NCBI RefSeq assembly: GCF_000260135.1
Contig: NZ_JH651384.1
Span: forward strand, 3,190,001 to 3,254,000
Direction: 5' to 3'
Source: Thiothrix nivea DSM 5205
GTDB lineage: Bacteria; Pseudomonadota; Gammaproteobacteria; Thiotrichales; Thiotrichaceae
DNA: 64,000 nucleotides
Shown here: piece after piece, positions 1-9,400 of the stretch
Layout: the number at the start of each line of letters is the position of its first letter
How positions within the stretch are numbered: the first letter of the stretch is position 1
The notes under the pieces: model-generated
The model's database searches: none
What the model was told of the DNA's origin: nothing
Seen by the model: the letters and a program-made list of their open reading frames with translations, nothing else
Made by a program: the position numbers and the translations under genes

Positions 1-4
1 TAAG

Positions 5-421
5 GTGCGCCGCATATCCCCTTCCATTTGCTGCCAGCAGGGTTTCAACCTGATCGAAATCATGTTTGCCCTGCTGTTGCTGGGGTTAGTCATTGCTGTC
101 AGCGTGGAAACCAGCAGTGGTGATTTCGCCGGTTATAACCGCATGAAAGACACTACCTTGGCACGTTGGGTGGCGCTTAACCGGATTACAGAGGAACAGA
201 CTGCCAAGGGTTTCCCAGCCATTGGCAAGGCCGAGGGCAAGGCGGAAATGGGCGGCACATCTTGGCAATGGCAGCAGGAAATTACCGCCATGCCGGGGGA
301 GGCAGATTTGCGCCGGATCAAGGTCAGTGTATTCCCTGCTGGGCAGGAGCGGCAAGTGATGGCAGTGGAGGTAGGCTATGTGGCCAACCCGCAACCACGG
401 CGCAGGAATAAGGCGCAATGA
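5..421 (+). CDS. gspI: Type II secretion minor pseudopilin GspI
   Basis: A 138-residue protein with a class III prepilin leader: a short basic N-terminus, then GFNLIEIMFALLLLG, giving the G/F cleavage site, the Glu at mature position 5 and one hydrophobic helix. After the helix comes the LARWVALNRI stretch typical of GspI, which caps the type II secretion pseudopilus with GspJ and GspK. The start is GTG; the preceding gene's TAA lies four bases before it. The ATG of gspJ overlaps its stop (ATGA), so the two are translationally coupled. GspH/G would be expected just upstream of the window. Confidence 0.85.
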   Translation: MRRISPSICCQQGFNLIEIMFALLLLGLVIAVSVETSSGDFAGYNRMKDTTLARWVALNRITEEQTAKGFPAIGKAEGKAEMGGTSWQWQQEITAMPGEADLRRIKVSVFPAGQERQVMAVEVGYVANPQPRRRNKAQ

Positions 422-1035
422 AACATTCCCGTGGCTTTACCCTGGTTGAGTTGATGATTTCACTGGCGGTGTTTGCCTTGTTGGTGATGATGGCGTATCA
501 GTCGGTTAATTTGTTGTTGGATGCAAGCCGTCGGGTGGAAGAGCCACAGGCTGAATTCCAGCAGTTGCAACGTGCGATGGCTTTCGTGGAGCGGGATATG
601 CACCAGTTGGCACTGTTGCGCCCCGCGAACAATGGTCAGGAGCGCGAGGAAGACAATAGCATCATCCAGCCTGAAGCATTGGGGGTGTCGCTGGAATTTA
701 CCCGTGGTGGTAACCCCGATGTTGCCTGGCAGTTGCGGGCGGATGGCCAGGGCATGATGCGCAGCAGTTTGCAGCGGGTTCGTTATGTGTTGGAAGATGG
801 TAAATTGCTGCGGCAAACTTGGAATCTGGTCGACCATGTGGAAAGTGCGCAGCCGGTATCGCTGGTCTTGTTGGATGGGGTGGAAGGGGAACCACGCTTC
901 CGTTTCAGGCTTGAGGCCGGGGGTGGCTTTGTGGACAAGTTGCCGAAAGTGCTGGAAAAACTGGTGGCGGTGGAGTTCTCTCTCCAGCATAAACGCTTTG
1001 GAAGCGTGCGGCGTATTTTCATGACATATTTATAA
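418..1035 (+). CDS. gspJ: Type II secretion minor pseudopilin GspJ
   Basis: 205 residues starting with a prepilin leader (KHSRGFTLVELMISLAVFALL), then a soluble domain with the AFVERDMHQL segment and the late RFRLE and LPKVLEKLVAVE-like beta strands usual in GspJ. It forms the pseudopilus tip complex with GspI and GspK in the periplasm. The gene overlaps gspI by four bases. No gspK follows: the next gene belongs to an RND efflux operon, so gspK/L/M must lie elsewhere or be absent from this locus. Confidence 0.88.
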   Translation: MKHSRGFTLVELMISLAVFALLVMMAYQSVNLLLDASRRVEEPQAEFQQLQRAMAFVERDMHQLALLRPANNGQEREEDNSIIQPEALGVSLEFTRGGNPDVAWQLRADGQGMMRSSLQRVRYVLEDGKLLRQTWNLVDHVESAQPVSLVLLDGVEGEPRFRFRLEAGGGFVDKLPKVLEKLVAVEFSLQHKRFGSVRRIFMTYL

Positions 1036-1205
1036 GTATATGCTAATATTCGTGTCTATCTGACTGGAATTGGATGGATTTACAGGATATAGTTTCGCCT
1101 AGATTATCCGGAGGGGATGGTGAGGTTCAGGTGCGCGTGGCGTCACTGGTGTTTCCTCCCGCGCGCTTTCAGGATTACGCCGCTTTGAGGAAAGAACAAA
1201 CACCG

Positions 1206-2351
1206 ATGAGGATAAAAATAAATACGCTGTGGTTAATGGCAGTGCTCGTGTGCAGTTGTCTGCTGCCTGTCGTACAGGCAGCAGACATCGTGCGTGTTGA
1301 GTCCACCAGTTCATTGTCACAGTCCGTACTGGGAAGTACCGTCATTCCCTACAAGGAAGTGACGTTATCCGCGCAGGTGCCCGGTGTGGTCAAGCTGGTT
1401 GCAGGTGAGGCGGGTTCCAGTTTCAAGCAAGGCGATGTCATCGTTCAGGTGGATGAGTCCCAGTTATTGGCCAAGCGCAATGCTGTCTTGGCACAGATTT
1501 CCATTGCCCAGGCGGCGTTGCAAAATTCCCAGGCGCAATATACCCGAGAGTTGGTTTCCCCGCGCAGTAAAGATATTGGCGCGATGCCCGGCTTTGGCTT
1601 GCCTGCGATGTTTGACATGTTTGCGGTACGCCCGTTCGCTGATTCGTTTATGGGTAATTACGATTCCGATATGGGCCGTTATACCGACCTGATGAGCAGT
1701 GCTACCGGCGTTTCGCAGGCGCAAAGCAATTTGCAGCAGGCTGTGTCGCAGTTGCAGGAAATTGAAGCAGCTTTGCGTGATGCCAAGTCAATGGCTCCCT
1801 TTGAAGGCATTATCTTGGAAAAGATGGTGGAAGAGGGTGATACCGTCCAACCGGGTCAGCCCTTGATCAAATACGGTTACGTCAAGTATAAACGCTTGTT
1901 GGCGGATGTGCCTTCCGGATTGGTAGGTAACCTTGCCGAAGGGATGGTAGTGCCGGTCAGGATTGACGGCAATAGCAGTACCATGGCGAAGGTTTCACAG
2001 ATTTACCCGGTCGCTGACCCCAACCGCCATACTGTAACGGTGAAGTTTGACCTGCCCGTGGATATTGTGGCCGCGCCGGGCATGTACGCGGAAGTGTTTT
2101 TGCCTGAACCCAAAAACGGCGATGCCAAGGTCATCGTCATTCCGAAAACGGCCTTGTTGAGCGGGCGCAGCTTACCCAGCGTGCTGGTCGTGAATGACCG
2201 CAATACGTCGGAGTTGCGGCTGGTGCGCCTTGGTGCAGAACAGGGCAATGGCATGGTGGAAGTGGTGTCTGGCCTGAAGCCGGACGAGCGTGTCATTGAC
2301 AAGCCGCCTGCGGGTGTTTCATCGGGCTGGATGCCCTTTAAAAATCAATAG
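1206..2351 (+). CDS. RND efflux periplasmic adaptor (membrane fusion protein)
   Basis: 381 residues from the ATG at 1206, chosen because it gives a clean signal peptide (MRIKINTLWLMAVLVCSCLLPVVQA) and has a GAGGAAAG ribosome site upstream; an in-frame ATG at 1074 adds 44 unlikely residues. The protein has an HlyD/AcrA layout: a first lipoyl half (PGVVKLVAGEAGSSFKQGD), a helical hairpin, the second lipoyl half (APFEGIILEKMVEEGDTV), then beta-barrel domains. It lacks a lipobox Cys at the signal end. It would bridge the RND pump encoded 24 bp downstream to an outer-membrane channel; no TolC-type gene is present here. Substrate unknown. Confidence 0.85.
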   Translation: MRIKINTLWLMAVLVCSCLLPVVQAADIVRVESTSSLSQSVLGSTVIPYKEVTLSAQVPGVVKLVAGEAGSSFKQGDVIVQVDESQLLAKRNAVLAQISIAQAALQNSQAQYTRELVSPRSKDIGAMPGFGLPAMFDMFAVRPFADSFMGNYDSDMGRYTDLMSSATGVSQAQSNLQQAVSQLQEIEAALRDAKSMAPFEGIILEKMVEEGDTVQPGQPLIKYGYVKYKRLLADVPSGLVGNLAEGMVVPVRIDGNSSTMAKVSQIYPVADPNRHTVTVKFDLPVDIVAAPGMYAEVFLPEPKNGDAKVIVIPKTALLSGRSLPSVLVVNDRNTSELRLVRLGAEQGNGMVEVVSGLKPDERVIDKPPAGVSSGWMPFKNQ

Positions 2352-2375
2352 TATGCCTTGTGATGGAAAGTAGAT

Positions 2376-5300
2376 ATGACTGATTCCCAACATACCAATC
2401 CAGCAGCGCCGCACCATAATCTGGGTATGGCCGGTTCCATGGCCAAGGCATTTATCACTTCGCCGCTTTCCCTATTGCTGTTGCTGGCTTTCTTTGCTGT
2501 TGGCTTGCTGGGCTTGCAAATGACGCCACGTCAGGAAGATCCGCAGATTTCCGTGCCGATGGTGGATATTTTCGTGCGTTACCCCGGTGCGTCGGCGCAA
2601 GAGGTGGAGAATCTCATTGCCCGCCCGCTGGAAAGCATCATGTCGGAAATGACCGGGGTCGACCATGTTTACTCCTATTCCGCGCGCGAACAGGCGATGG
2701 TGACGGTGCAGTTCATCGTCGGTCAGCAGCTTGAGCCTTCGCTGGTCAAACTGTATGACAAGCTGGAGTCCAACAAAGACCGTATTCCTATTGGCGCAAA
2801 TCCGCCGTTGGTCAAGCCCAAGGGTGCGGATGATGTACCGCTGGTGACCCTGACCCTGTGGTCAAATGAAGTAGATGACGCCAACTTGCGCCTGGTAGGG
2901 CTGGATGTACTGCAAATCCTGCGCGAGGTGGAAAACACCAGCCAAAGCTTTATTGTCGACGGGCGACATGAAGAACTGAAAGTGGAAATCCTTCCCGAGC
3001 GCCTGGCGACGTTTGGCGTTTCCCTGGAGCAGGTGGCGAACGCGATCCGCATGGCTAACTCCCAGCGTAATACCGGGGCGGTGGAGCCGGATGAGCGTGT
3101 GTTCCGGGTATACAGCGGTGCTTTCCTCAATTCTGCCGAGGATGTGAAACGTCTGATGGTGGCGGTCATTGAGGGGCGTCCCGTTTATGTACGTGACGTG
3201 GCGACGGTGACGGAAGAGCCTAGCGATGCAGCCCGTTCGGTTGGTTATTACACCGGCCATGAACTGCCAGAAGGCGCGGAACAGGCTGACAATGCGCCTG
3301 CAGTCACCTTGGCGATTGCCAAAAAGCATGGTACCAACGGCGTGGATGTGGCCAATGCGGTGCTGGCGAAGCTGGAAACCCTGAAAGGGCGCATTATCCC
3401 TGACAATATCAATGTGGCTGTCACCCGTAACTACGGTGAAACCGCTAAAGCCAAGGTTGATGAACTGATCTTTAAACTGTTCGTGGCGACCGGCGTGGTG
3501 ACGCTGCTGGTGTGGTTCTTCCTTGGTTTACGTGCTGCCGGGGTGGTGCTGATCGTTATTCCGGCGGTTATTACCACGACCGTGTTTTCGGCCTGGCTTA
3601 TGGGTATGACCATTGACCGGGTGAGCTTGTTTGCGTTGATCTTTTCCATCGGGATTCTGGTGGATGATGCCATCGTGGTGGTGGAAAATATTTACCGCCG
3701 CTGGTTGTTGATTGAGGATACCGATGTTGAAACCGCGATTGACGCGGTGCGTGAGGTGGGTAACCCGACCATTCTGGCGACCGCCACCGTTATCGCCGCT
3801 CTGCTGCCGATGGGTTTCGTCAGTGGCATGATGGGGCCTTACATGCTGCCCATCCCGTTGCTGGGTTCGGTAGCGATGGTCATCTCGCTGTTTGCCGCCT
3901 TTGCTTTCACACCCTGGTTGACCAACCGTTTCAAGCCATCCCTGCAAAGCCTGCATGAGTCCGCCGAAAAGGAGCACAAGCAGGCCGCCAAGATGGAACG
4001 CTTTTTCCGTGGCATCATTGTGCCGCTGGTGACGAGCAAGGCCAAGGGACGTTTGTTCCTGCTCAGCATTGTGGTGGTGTTCTTTGCCTTTATGTTGCTG
4101 TTCTACCCGTTCAAAGCCGTGCGGGTGAAAATGCTTCCGCTAGATAACAAGCCTGAATTCAATGTGGTACTGAACATGCCGGAAGGTACGGCGCTGCCTG
4201 TCACCGCCAATCTGGTACATACGATGGCGAGCAAGCTGCAAGGCATTCCGGAAGTGACCGCGCTGCAAACCTATGTTGGTACAGCTTCACCCTTCAACTT
4301 CAATGGTTTGGTGCGGCATTACTACCTGCGCCAGCAAGCTTGGCAGGCTGACATCCAGGTGCAACTGACGGACAAGCATGATCGTGAGCGCACCAGCCAC
4401 CAGATTGCGGTGGAGGCGCGCGCGCTGTTGCAACCGCTGCTCAAAGGTACTCGTGGCAAACTTCAGGTGGTCGAAATGCCGCCTGGCCCACCCGTGCTGC
4501 AATCCGTGGTGGCGGAAATCTATGGTCCGGACGCTAATACCCGCCGCCAGGTGGCAGCGGATATGACGAAATTCTTCGGCCAGGCCGCAAACCTGGATGA
4601 CGTGGACAGCATGATGGAAGACGACCACGACATCCTGCGTTTCATCGTCGATTCCGACAAAGCGCAACGCAATGGCATTACGGCGGAAGATGTCAACCGC
4701 ACGCTGGAAATGGCCATGGGGGGCTTCATCTTGGGCGACATCAAGAAAAACGCCCTGATTGACCCAACCCGCATTGTCATGCAGGTACCGCTGAGCGCCC
4801 GGTCGCAGATTTACCGTTTGTCGCAATTGCCGGTCACCAACCATACCGGGCAATTTGTGCCATTACATGAGTTGGGCACATTCGTATTCGACAAGCAGGA
4901 TAAGCCGATTTACCGCAAGGATTTGCGCCCCGTCGAATTCGTCACGGCAGAAACGGTTGGCCGTTTGGCTGCGCCTGTTTACGGTCAAGGTCAGGTCGAA
5001 ACTTTGCTAGCGGAAGCCAACAACGGTGAAGGCTACGTGACGCCGGATGGAACCCGCTTGGTGGAGCAGGCATTCTGGCTGCGCTCGCCAGAGGGGGTGG
5101 AAAGCAAATCCGCCTTTGAGTGGGGCGGGGAATGGACGGTGACTTGGGAAACTTTCCGTGACATGGGTATCGCTTTTGCTGCTGCCCTGGTATTGATTTA
5201 CATGTTGATCGTGGCGCAATTTGGCAATTTTACCTTGCCGGCGATTATCATGGCGCCGATTCCGTTGACCCTGATCGGCATCGTGCCGGGTCACTGGTTG

Positions 5301-6161
5301 ATGGATGCCGAGTTTACGGCCACATCCATGATCGGTTTCATTGCATTGGCCGGGATCATTGTGCGTAACTCCATCCTGTTGGTGGATTTTTCCCGCGAGG
5401 CTGTCGTCAGGGGAGAATCGGTGTTGGAGGCGGTAATCCATTCCTGCGAGGCACGTACTCGGCCTATCATTATTACGGCGCTGGCGTTGTTTGGCGGCTC
5501 CATGGTGATCTTGTCCGACCCTATTTTCCAGGGTATGGCGGTTTCACTGATTTTTGGTGGCGCGGTGGCAACCCTGCTGACCTTGTTGATCATTCCGCTG
5601 GGTTGCATCAGTGCAGGCAAATCCCTGGGCGGATGCCCGACTGATGGTGGCAATGGCGGAACCCCCCTCGGTGGTGGCTCCGCAGGCAAGGGCCATGCCG
5701 TTGCGCATGAGCCTGTCAAATCTGGCAAAGGCGCTGGTGCCGCCGCCAAAGACGTGATGGCTTACACTGGTATGTATGTGCTTTCGTTGGGAAAAGGCTT
5801 AGCCAGTGGTATTGCAGGTTGGTTGGGTGCTGGGCGCAAGTTGATGCAAAAGCGTAAAGAGCGGAAAACGGCGCAACAGGCAAAGGTGCGCCAACAAGCC
5901 AAAGTGCAGGCCGCTGCCGTAGTTGCCAAGGAAGTTGCCGGCAGTCCAGTTACAAAACCAGCGCAACCAGCAGCGCCGCAAAGTAATGGCCAGGACGTAA
6001 AGCCGGTGCAGACAAAAGATTCAGTTGGGGAAGCCGTCAAGGAAGACGTGACTTCAATACAAAACCAGCAACCCAGTGACATGGCTCCGCTTCCCGGTGA
6101 ATTCCTGGAGCGCAAGAAATCCTCTGGTCGGCGGGGCATAAAACTCAAGACGGATATTTAA
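2376..6161 (+). CDS. RND-family inner-membrane efflux transporter with long C-terminal tail
   Basis: 1261 residues. A proton-driven RND pump: first transmembrane helix at about residues 30-50, a periplasmic porter domain, then the TM4 motif GILVDDAIVVVENIYRRW with the proton-relay Asp430/Asp431, a second porter domain, and TM7-TM12 from about 925 to 1075. RND pumps of this class usually end near 1030-1080. Here about 185 extra residues follow (Gly-rich, then Lys/Ala/Gln-rich with a QKRKERKTAQQAKVRQQ basic stretch), predicted to be cytoplasmic. The gene lies between its adaptor and a Pro/Ala-rich exported protein. The substrate class cannot be told from the sequence. Confidence 0.88.
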   Translation: MTDSQHTNPAAPHHNLGMAGSMAKAFITSPLSLLLLLAFFAVGLLGLQMTPRQEDPQISVPMVDIFVRYPGASAQEVENLIARPLESIMSEMTGVDHVYSYSAREQAMVTVQFIVGQQLEPSLVKLYDKLESNKDRIPIGANPPLVKPKGADDVPLVTLTLWSNEVDDANLRLVGLDVLQILREVENTSQSFIVDGRHEELKVEILPERLATFGVSLEQVANAIRMANSQRNTGAVEPDERVFRVYSGAFLNSAEDVKRLMVAVIEGRPVYVRDVATVTEEPSDAARSVGYYTGHELPEGAEQADNAPAVTLAIAKKHGTNGVDVANAVLAKLETLKGRIIPDNINVAVTRNYGETAKAKVDELIFKLFVATGVVTLLVWFFLGLRAAGVVLIVIPAVITTTVFSAWLMGMTIDRVSLFALIFSIGILVDDAIVVVENIYRRWLLIEDTDVETAIDAVREVGNPTILATATVIAALLPMGFVSGMMGPYMLPIPLLGSVAMVISLFAAFAFTPWLTNRFKPSLQSLHESAEKEHKQAAKMERFFRGIIVPLVTSKAKGRLFLLSIVVVFFAFMLLFYPFKAVRVKMLPLDNKPEFNVVLNMPEGTALPVTANLVHTMASKLQGIPEVTALQTYVGTASPFNFNGLVRHYYLRQQAWQADIQVQLTDKHDRERTSHQIAVEARALLQPLLKGTRGKLQVVEMPPGPPVLQSVVAEIYGPDANTRRQVAADMTKFFGQAANLDDVDSMMEDDHDILRFIVDSDKAQRNGITAEDVNRTLEMAMGGFILGDIKKNALIDPTRIVMQVPLSARSQIYRLSQLPVTNHTGQFVPLHELGTFVFDKQDKPIYRKDLRPVEFVTAETVGRLAAPVYGQGQVETLLAEANNGEGYVTPDGTRLVEQAFWLRSPEGVESKSAFEWGGEWTVTWETFRDMGIAFAAALVLIYMLIVAQFGNFTLPAIIMAPIPLTLIGIVPGHWLMDAEFTATSMIGFIALAGIIVRNSILLVDFSREAVVRGESVLEAVIHSCEARTRPIIITALALFGGSMVILSDPIFQGMAVSLIFGGAVATLLTLLIIPLGCISAGKSLGGCPTDGGNGGTPLGGGSAGKGHAVAHEPVKSGKGAGAAAKDVMAYTGMYVLSLGKGLASGIAGWLGAGRKLMQKRKERKTAQQAKVRQQAKVQAAAVVAKEVAGSPVTKPAQPAAPQSNGQDVKPVQTKDSVGEAVKEDVTSIQNQQPSDMAPLPGEFLERKKSSGRRGIKLKTDI

Positions 6162-6179
6162 TCTGGAAGGAAAACTAGC

Positions 6180-7661
6180 ATGAAGACATTCAATAGAAAG
6201 CAACTTGCGTCAGCAGTTGCCACGGCGGCGACTTCAGCTGCATTGGTATTGCTCAACGCGAATGTGTGGGCTGAACCAGCAGATTTACCTCCGGCTCCTC
6301 CGGGGCCTTTTGTTATTGAGGCCAGTGGCGATCAGGCTGCTGCTACGCAAGGCGCTGACAGTGCAGCCCTGGCCGCACCAGTAGCGCCGGCAGCCCCTGC
6401 CAAGCCGGATGCGCCCGCAACACCGGCCTCTCCTGATGCACCGCAAGCGCCTGCCAAACCCGAAATGCCAGCGAAACCCGAAGTTCCTGAAGCCCCGGCA
6501 AATGTCAGTACTGACGCTGCTGCCACTGATGATACGGCTGGATCTGCTGATGCAGCAGCAATACAAGCGCCTGCCGCACCAGCTGCCCCGACAGTTCCGG
6601 ACATGAAAGCGCCCGAAGCGCCAGTAGCCCCTGCTGTTCCAGATATGAAAGCACCCGAAGCGCCAGCAGCACCTGCGGTTCCCGATATGCAAGCTCCTGA
6701 GGCATCTGCCGCACCAGCAGCGCCTGTGATGGCAGCTCCGGCAGAAGGTGCTGCCAAGGCAGAAGCAGGCCAGGTTTCGGCGGCTCCGGAACAGCCAGAC
6801 ATTCCGCCAATTCCTGAGCAGCCTCAAGTGCCCGCGCAGCCTGAAGCGCCAGCTGTCCCCGCACAGCCTGAAGTTCCGGCTCAACCTGAGGTTCCAGATG
6901 TCCCGGCACAGCCTGAAGTTCCGGCAGCGCCAGCCGTGAAGACGGTTGAAGTTCCGGCAGCACCTGCTGTTCCGGCTACGCCTGATATCAAGGTTCCGGA
7001 AATCCCGGCAGCGCCAGCCATCCCCGAGATGAAAACGCCAGACGCTGCTACTGCCCCAGCCATGCCAGCACCACCGGCAGAGCCTGCCAAGGCTGAACCA
7101 CCGGCTGCCCCGGCAGTGCCAGCAGAACCGGCCAAGCCAGAGCAGCCAGCCGTTCCTGCCGAGCCAGCAAAACCAGAACAGCCAGAGGTTTCTGCCGAGT
7201 CGGCCAAACCAGCCGTTCCTGCTGAACCGGGTAAGGCCTCGGCCAGTGCGACACCTGAAGTGCCAGCCATGCCGACACCGCCACTGATGCCGCAGCCGCC
7301 TGCGTATTATTACCTGTACGCAATCCCGATGCCGCCACAGGGGTATGGTGAAGGCGCTATGCCGCCGCCACAATATAATGTGCCGCAGATGCAGGGGCAG
7401 CCGGTTCCACCGCAGATGCAACAGCGTATGCGTAACCCGGAAATGCACCAGTACATGCCGCAAGGCTATCCCATGGGGCGTGGCCAGGGTGGCCCGGGCA
7501 TGATGATGCAAGGCGGTCAGCCAGGCTCAGGCGCTGGCATGATGCGTGGCGGGCCGCAAGGCCAGGGGCGCATGATGCAGCAGGCTCCAGGCAATATGCC
7601 AGTGCCGCCTATGCCGAGCCAGGAGGGTGATGTGCCTGCCCAGCCGCCGGTGCAGCAGTAA
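6180..7661 (+). CDS. Exported Pro/Ala-rich repeat protein with Met/Gly-rich C-terminus
   Basis: 493 residues, not a recognised family. It has a Sec signal peptide (hydrophobic core TAATSAALVLLNANVWA, likely cleavage after VWA). Residues 35-370 consist almost entirely of degenerate repeats such as APAVPDMKAPEAP and AQPEVPAQPEV. The last about 120 residues turn Met/Gly/Gln/Pro-rich (repeated MMQGG, GPGMM, RMMQQ). The middle is probably an extended spacer across the periplasm; the Met-rich tail could bind soft metals such as Cu(I), which is inference. It starts 18 bp after the RND gene with an AAGGAAAA ribosome site, so it is probably cotranscribed. Confidence 0.7.
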   Translation: MKTFNRKQLASAVATAATSAALVLLNANVWAEPADLPPAPPGPFVIEASGDQAAATQGADSAALAAPVAPAAPAKPDAPATPASPDAPQAPAKPEMPAKPEVPEAPANVSTDAAATDDTAGSADAAAIQAPAAPAAPTVPDMKAPEAPVAPAVPDMKAPEAPAAPAVPDMQAPEASAAPAAPVMAAPAEGAAKAEAGQVSAAPEQPDIPPIPEQPQVPAQPEAPAVPAQPEVPAQPEVPDVPAQPEVPAAPAVKTVEVPAAPAVPATPDIKVPEIPAAPAIPEMKTPDAATAPAMPAPPAEPAKAEPPAAPAVPAEPAKPEQPAVPAEPAKPEQPEVSAESAKPAVPAEPGKASASATPEVPAMPTPPLMPQPPAYYYLYAIPMPPQGYGEGAMPPPQYNVPQMQGQPVPPQMQQRMRNPEMHQYMPQGYPMGRGQGGPGMMMQGGQPGSGAGMMRGGPQGQGRMMQQAPGNMPVPPMPSQEGDVPAQPPVQQ

Positions 7662-7733
7662 ACGTGTGTCTGCCCGCTGCCCGGATACCAGGGTGGCGGG
7701 TTTCCAGTGCAACCGAGACGAAGTGAGTCCCTG

Positions 7734-8357
7734 ATGATTACGCTGATTGGTAACCTCAAAGGCGGAACCGGCAAAAGCACCATCACGTTCAATCTGGCGT
7801 TGTGGGTGGCGACCCGTCACAACCGGCATGTGGTTGTGTATGACCTGGATCCACAGGCAACCACGGTTGATGCATTTGAAATCCGTCAGGAGGAGGGGTT
7901 TCTGCCTGCCATTGATCCGGTGACCTCAGTGGCCAGTCTGGGCAGCGATGACGCCAATTCTGAGGTGCTGGTAGACATGGGTCTGGCTGATATGGCGGCG
8001 GTGGAAACTGCTATCAGTAAAGCTGACCGTATCGTGGTGCCGGTAGCGCCCAGTCAGGCGGATGTCTGGTCAACCCAGCGTTTCCTGAAAATGATTGCGG
8101 ATATCCGCAGCGGTAAGCCGGTAGAAATACTCGGCATCATTAACCGGGCGGATACCCATCATGCTGTGCGTGAAACCGGTGAGGCAGCTGAGGCCATGCA
8201 AATGCTCGGCGGCATCCAGTTGCTGGAACCGCGCCTGTATATGCGCACGACTTACCGGCGCTCTTTCAGCGAAGGTCTGGCCGTGTTCGAGATGGAGCCA
8301 CGATCCAAGGCAGCGTTGGAACTCGATGCCCTGGGGCGAGCCCTGTATCCTGTGTGA
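7734..8357 (+). CDS. Small ParA/MinD-type ATPase
   Basis: 207 residues from the ATG at 7734 (an in-frame GTG at 7707 would add nine residues). The deviant Walker A box KGGTGKST (near residue 9) carries the signature Lys of ParA/MinD/MipZ ATPases. VYDLDPQAT supplies the Walker A' Asp, VDMGLADM is a weakened Walker B region, and RIVVPVAPSQADVWST is the usual late ParA motif. The family dimerises on ATP and positions cargo on membrane or nucleoid. No ParB or parS partner is adjacent, so plasmid or chromosome partition is unlikely; the neighbours suggest positioning of an envelope complex. Confidence 0.85.
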   Translation: MITLIGNLKGGTGKSTITFNLALWVATRHNRHVVVYDLDPQATTVDAFEIRQEEGFLPAIDPVTSVASLGSDDANSEVLVDMGLADMAAVETAISKADRIVVPVAPSQADVWSTQRFLKMIADIRSGKPVEILGIINRADTHHAVRETGEAAEAMQMLGGIQLLEPRLYMRTTYRRSFSEGLAVFEMEPRSKAALELDALGRALYPV

Positions 8358-8416
8358 CGACATAAACGATAAACGTAACCTGATTTTTTTGATTTTGGGG
8401 TTTTAAGGAGATTTAG

Positions 8417-9178
8417 ATGAATATTTTACGTTGGTTGATGAAACATCCTATCTTGCTGGCATGGTTGCTGGCTATTATCGCCATCCTGCTGAACTTTGGC
8501 ATGAGCGGCAAAACTGGCGATCATGAGCAGGAAGCCGCTGCTGAACACGGCCAGCCAGCCGCTGAAGTTGCTGGCTCCCATGCCGGTAGCGAAGTCTCCC
8601 AACAAGCCGGTGATGCTGCTGTAGCTCAGGCAGGCGCAGCCCCGTCAGCTGACGGTTCGGCAACCCAGAACGCCCCGGCGCAACAAGACGTTGTGGCTGG
8701 TATCCAGGCTGCCCCGGCGCAACTGGCAGCCCCTGTCGCTCCACCGCAGCCACCGGCACCTGCTGCCCCAGCACAACCGGCAGCCCCTGTTGCTCCAGCA
8801 CAACCAGCTGCTCCTGCACCAGCTGCTGCCGCTGCAACTACCCAGCAACAGGCAGAGGGCGCGGCTTCCACTTCCGAACAACCTGCTGATCTGCTGCGGG
8901 CAGCGCGTGAAGCTTATTGGAGCAATGAGTTAGATAGTGCCGTTGAGTTCTATTCATCCCTGCTCAAACAGTCACCTGATTCCATTGATTACAAAGGGGA
9001 GTTGGCGAATGTGTACTGGAAGCTGGGCGATACCGAAAAGGCTTCTGCCTTGTTTGTGGAAATTGCCCCCAAACTTGCGGAACAGGGCCGTGTAACCGAA
9101 GCATTCAACATGAAGTTATACGTAGACATGGTTGACCCTGAACTAGCCAAGCAGATTGATGCCGCCCTGGACAAATAA
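8417..9178 (+). CDS. Membrane-anchored Ala/Pro-rich protein with TPR-like domain
   Basis: 253 residues. An N-terminal membrane helix (HPILLAWLLAIIAILLNFG) is followed by a low-complexity Ala/Pro/Gln linker to about residue 150. The C-terminal helical domain contains a TPR-like repeat (ARE-AYWSNELDSAVEFYSSLLKQSPD and a second helix pair GELANVYWKLGDTEKASALF). It is probably a scaffold anchored in the inner membrane. A strong AAGGAG ribosome site lies 6 bp before the start. A hairpin follows the gene, so it may end the first transcription unit. Confidence 0.65.
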   Translation: MNILRWLMKHPILLAWLLAIIAILLNFGMSGKTGDHEQEAAAEHGQPAAEVAGSHAGSEVSQQAGDAAVAQAGAAPSADGSATQNAPAQQDVVAGIQAAPAQLAAPVAPPQPPAPAAPAQPAAPVAPAQPAAPAPAAAAATTQQQAEGAASTSEQPADLLRAAREAYWSNELDSAVEFYSSLLKQSPDSIDYKGELANVYWKLGDTEKASALFVEIAPKLAEQGRVTEAFNMKLYVDMVDPELAKQIDAALDK

Positions 9179-9199
9179 TTTGTGGCGGTAGGTATAATG

Positions 9200-9240
9200 A
9201 AGGCAGGTTTGGGGTTTGACACAACCTTGGCCTGCCTTTA
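9200..9240 (+). terminator. Probable hairpin terminator or intra-operon attenuator
   Basis: AAGGCAGG at 9200-9207 pairs with CCTGCCTT at 9231-9238, with an inner GGTT/AACC pairing, followed by the moderately T-rich TTATTGT. It lies between the TPR-like gene and the next cluster gene, which has its own ribosome site, so full or partial termination is plausible. Confidence 0.5.
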
Positions 9241-9400
9241 TTGTCATAAAGAAAACAAAAAGATAAAAACGAACAATACCAAAGGATAGGTGATGAAAAA
9301 GATGTCCAGTCAAACGGACATGCCGTAAGGCATTCACAGTAGCACACCGCAGTTTTCCTGTATGAGGCAGGTTCAGATGCGGGCAACAGGAGCCATTATT

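Noticed and set aside
6285-7511. Minus-strand open frame of 408 codons
   Set aside because: Antisense shadow of the Pro/Ala-rich gene; codon bias of GCN/CCN repeats prevents stops in other frames.
7734-8357. Plasmid partition gene parA
   Set aside because: No parB, no parS-like repeats, and the context is an envelope operon rather than a replicon.
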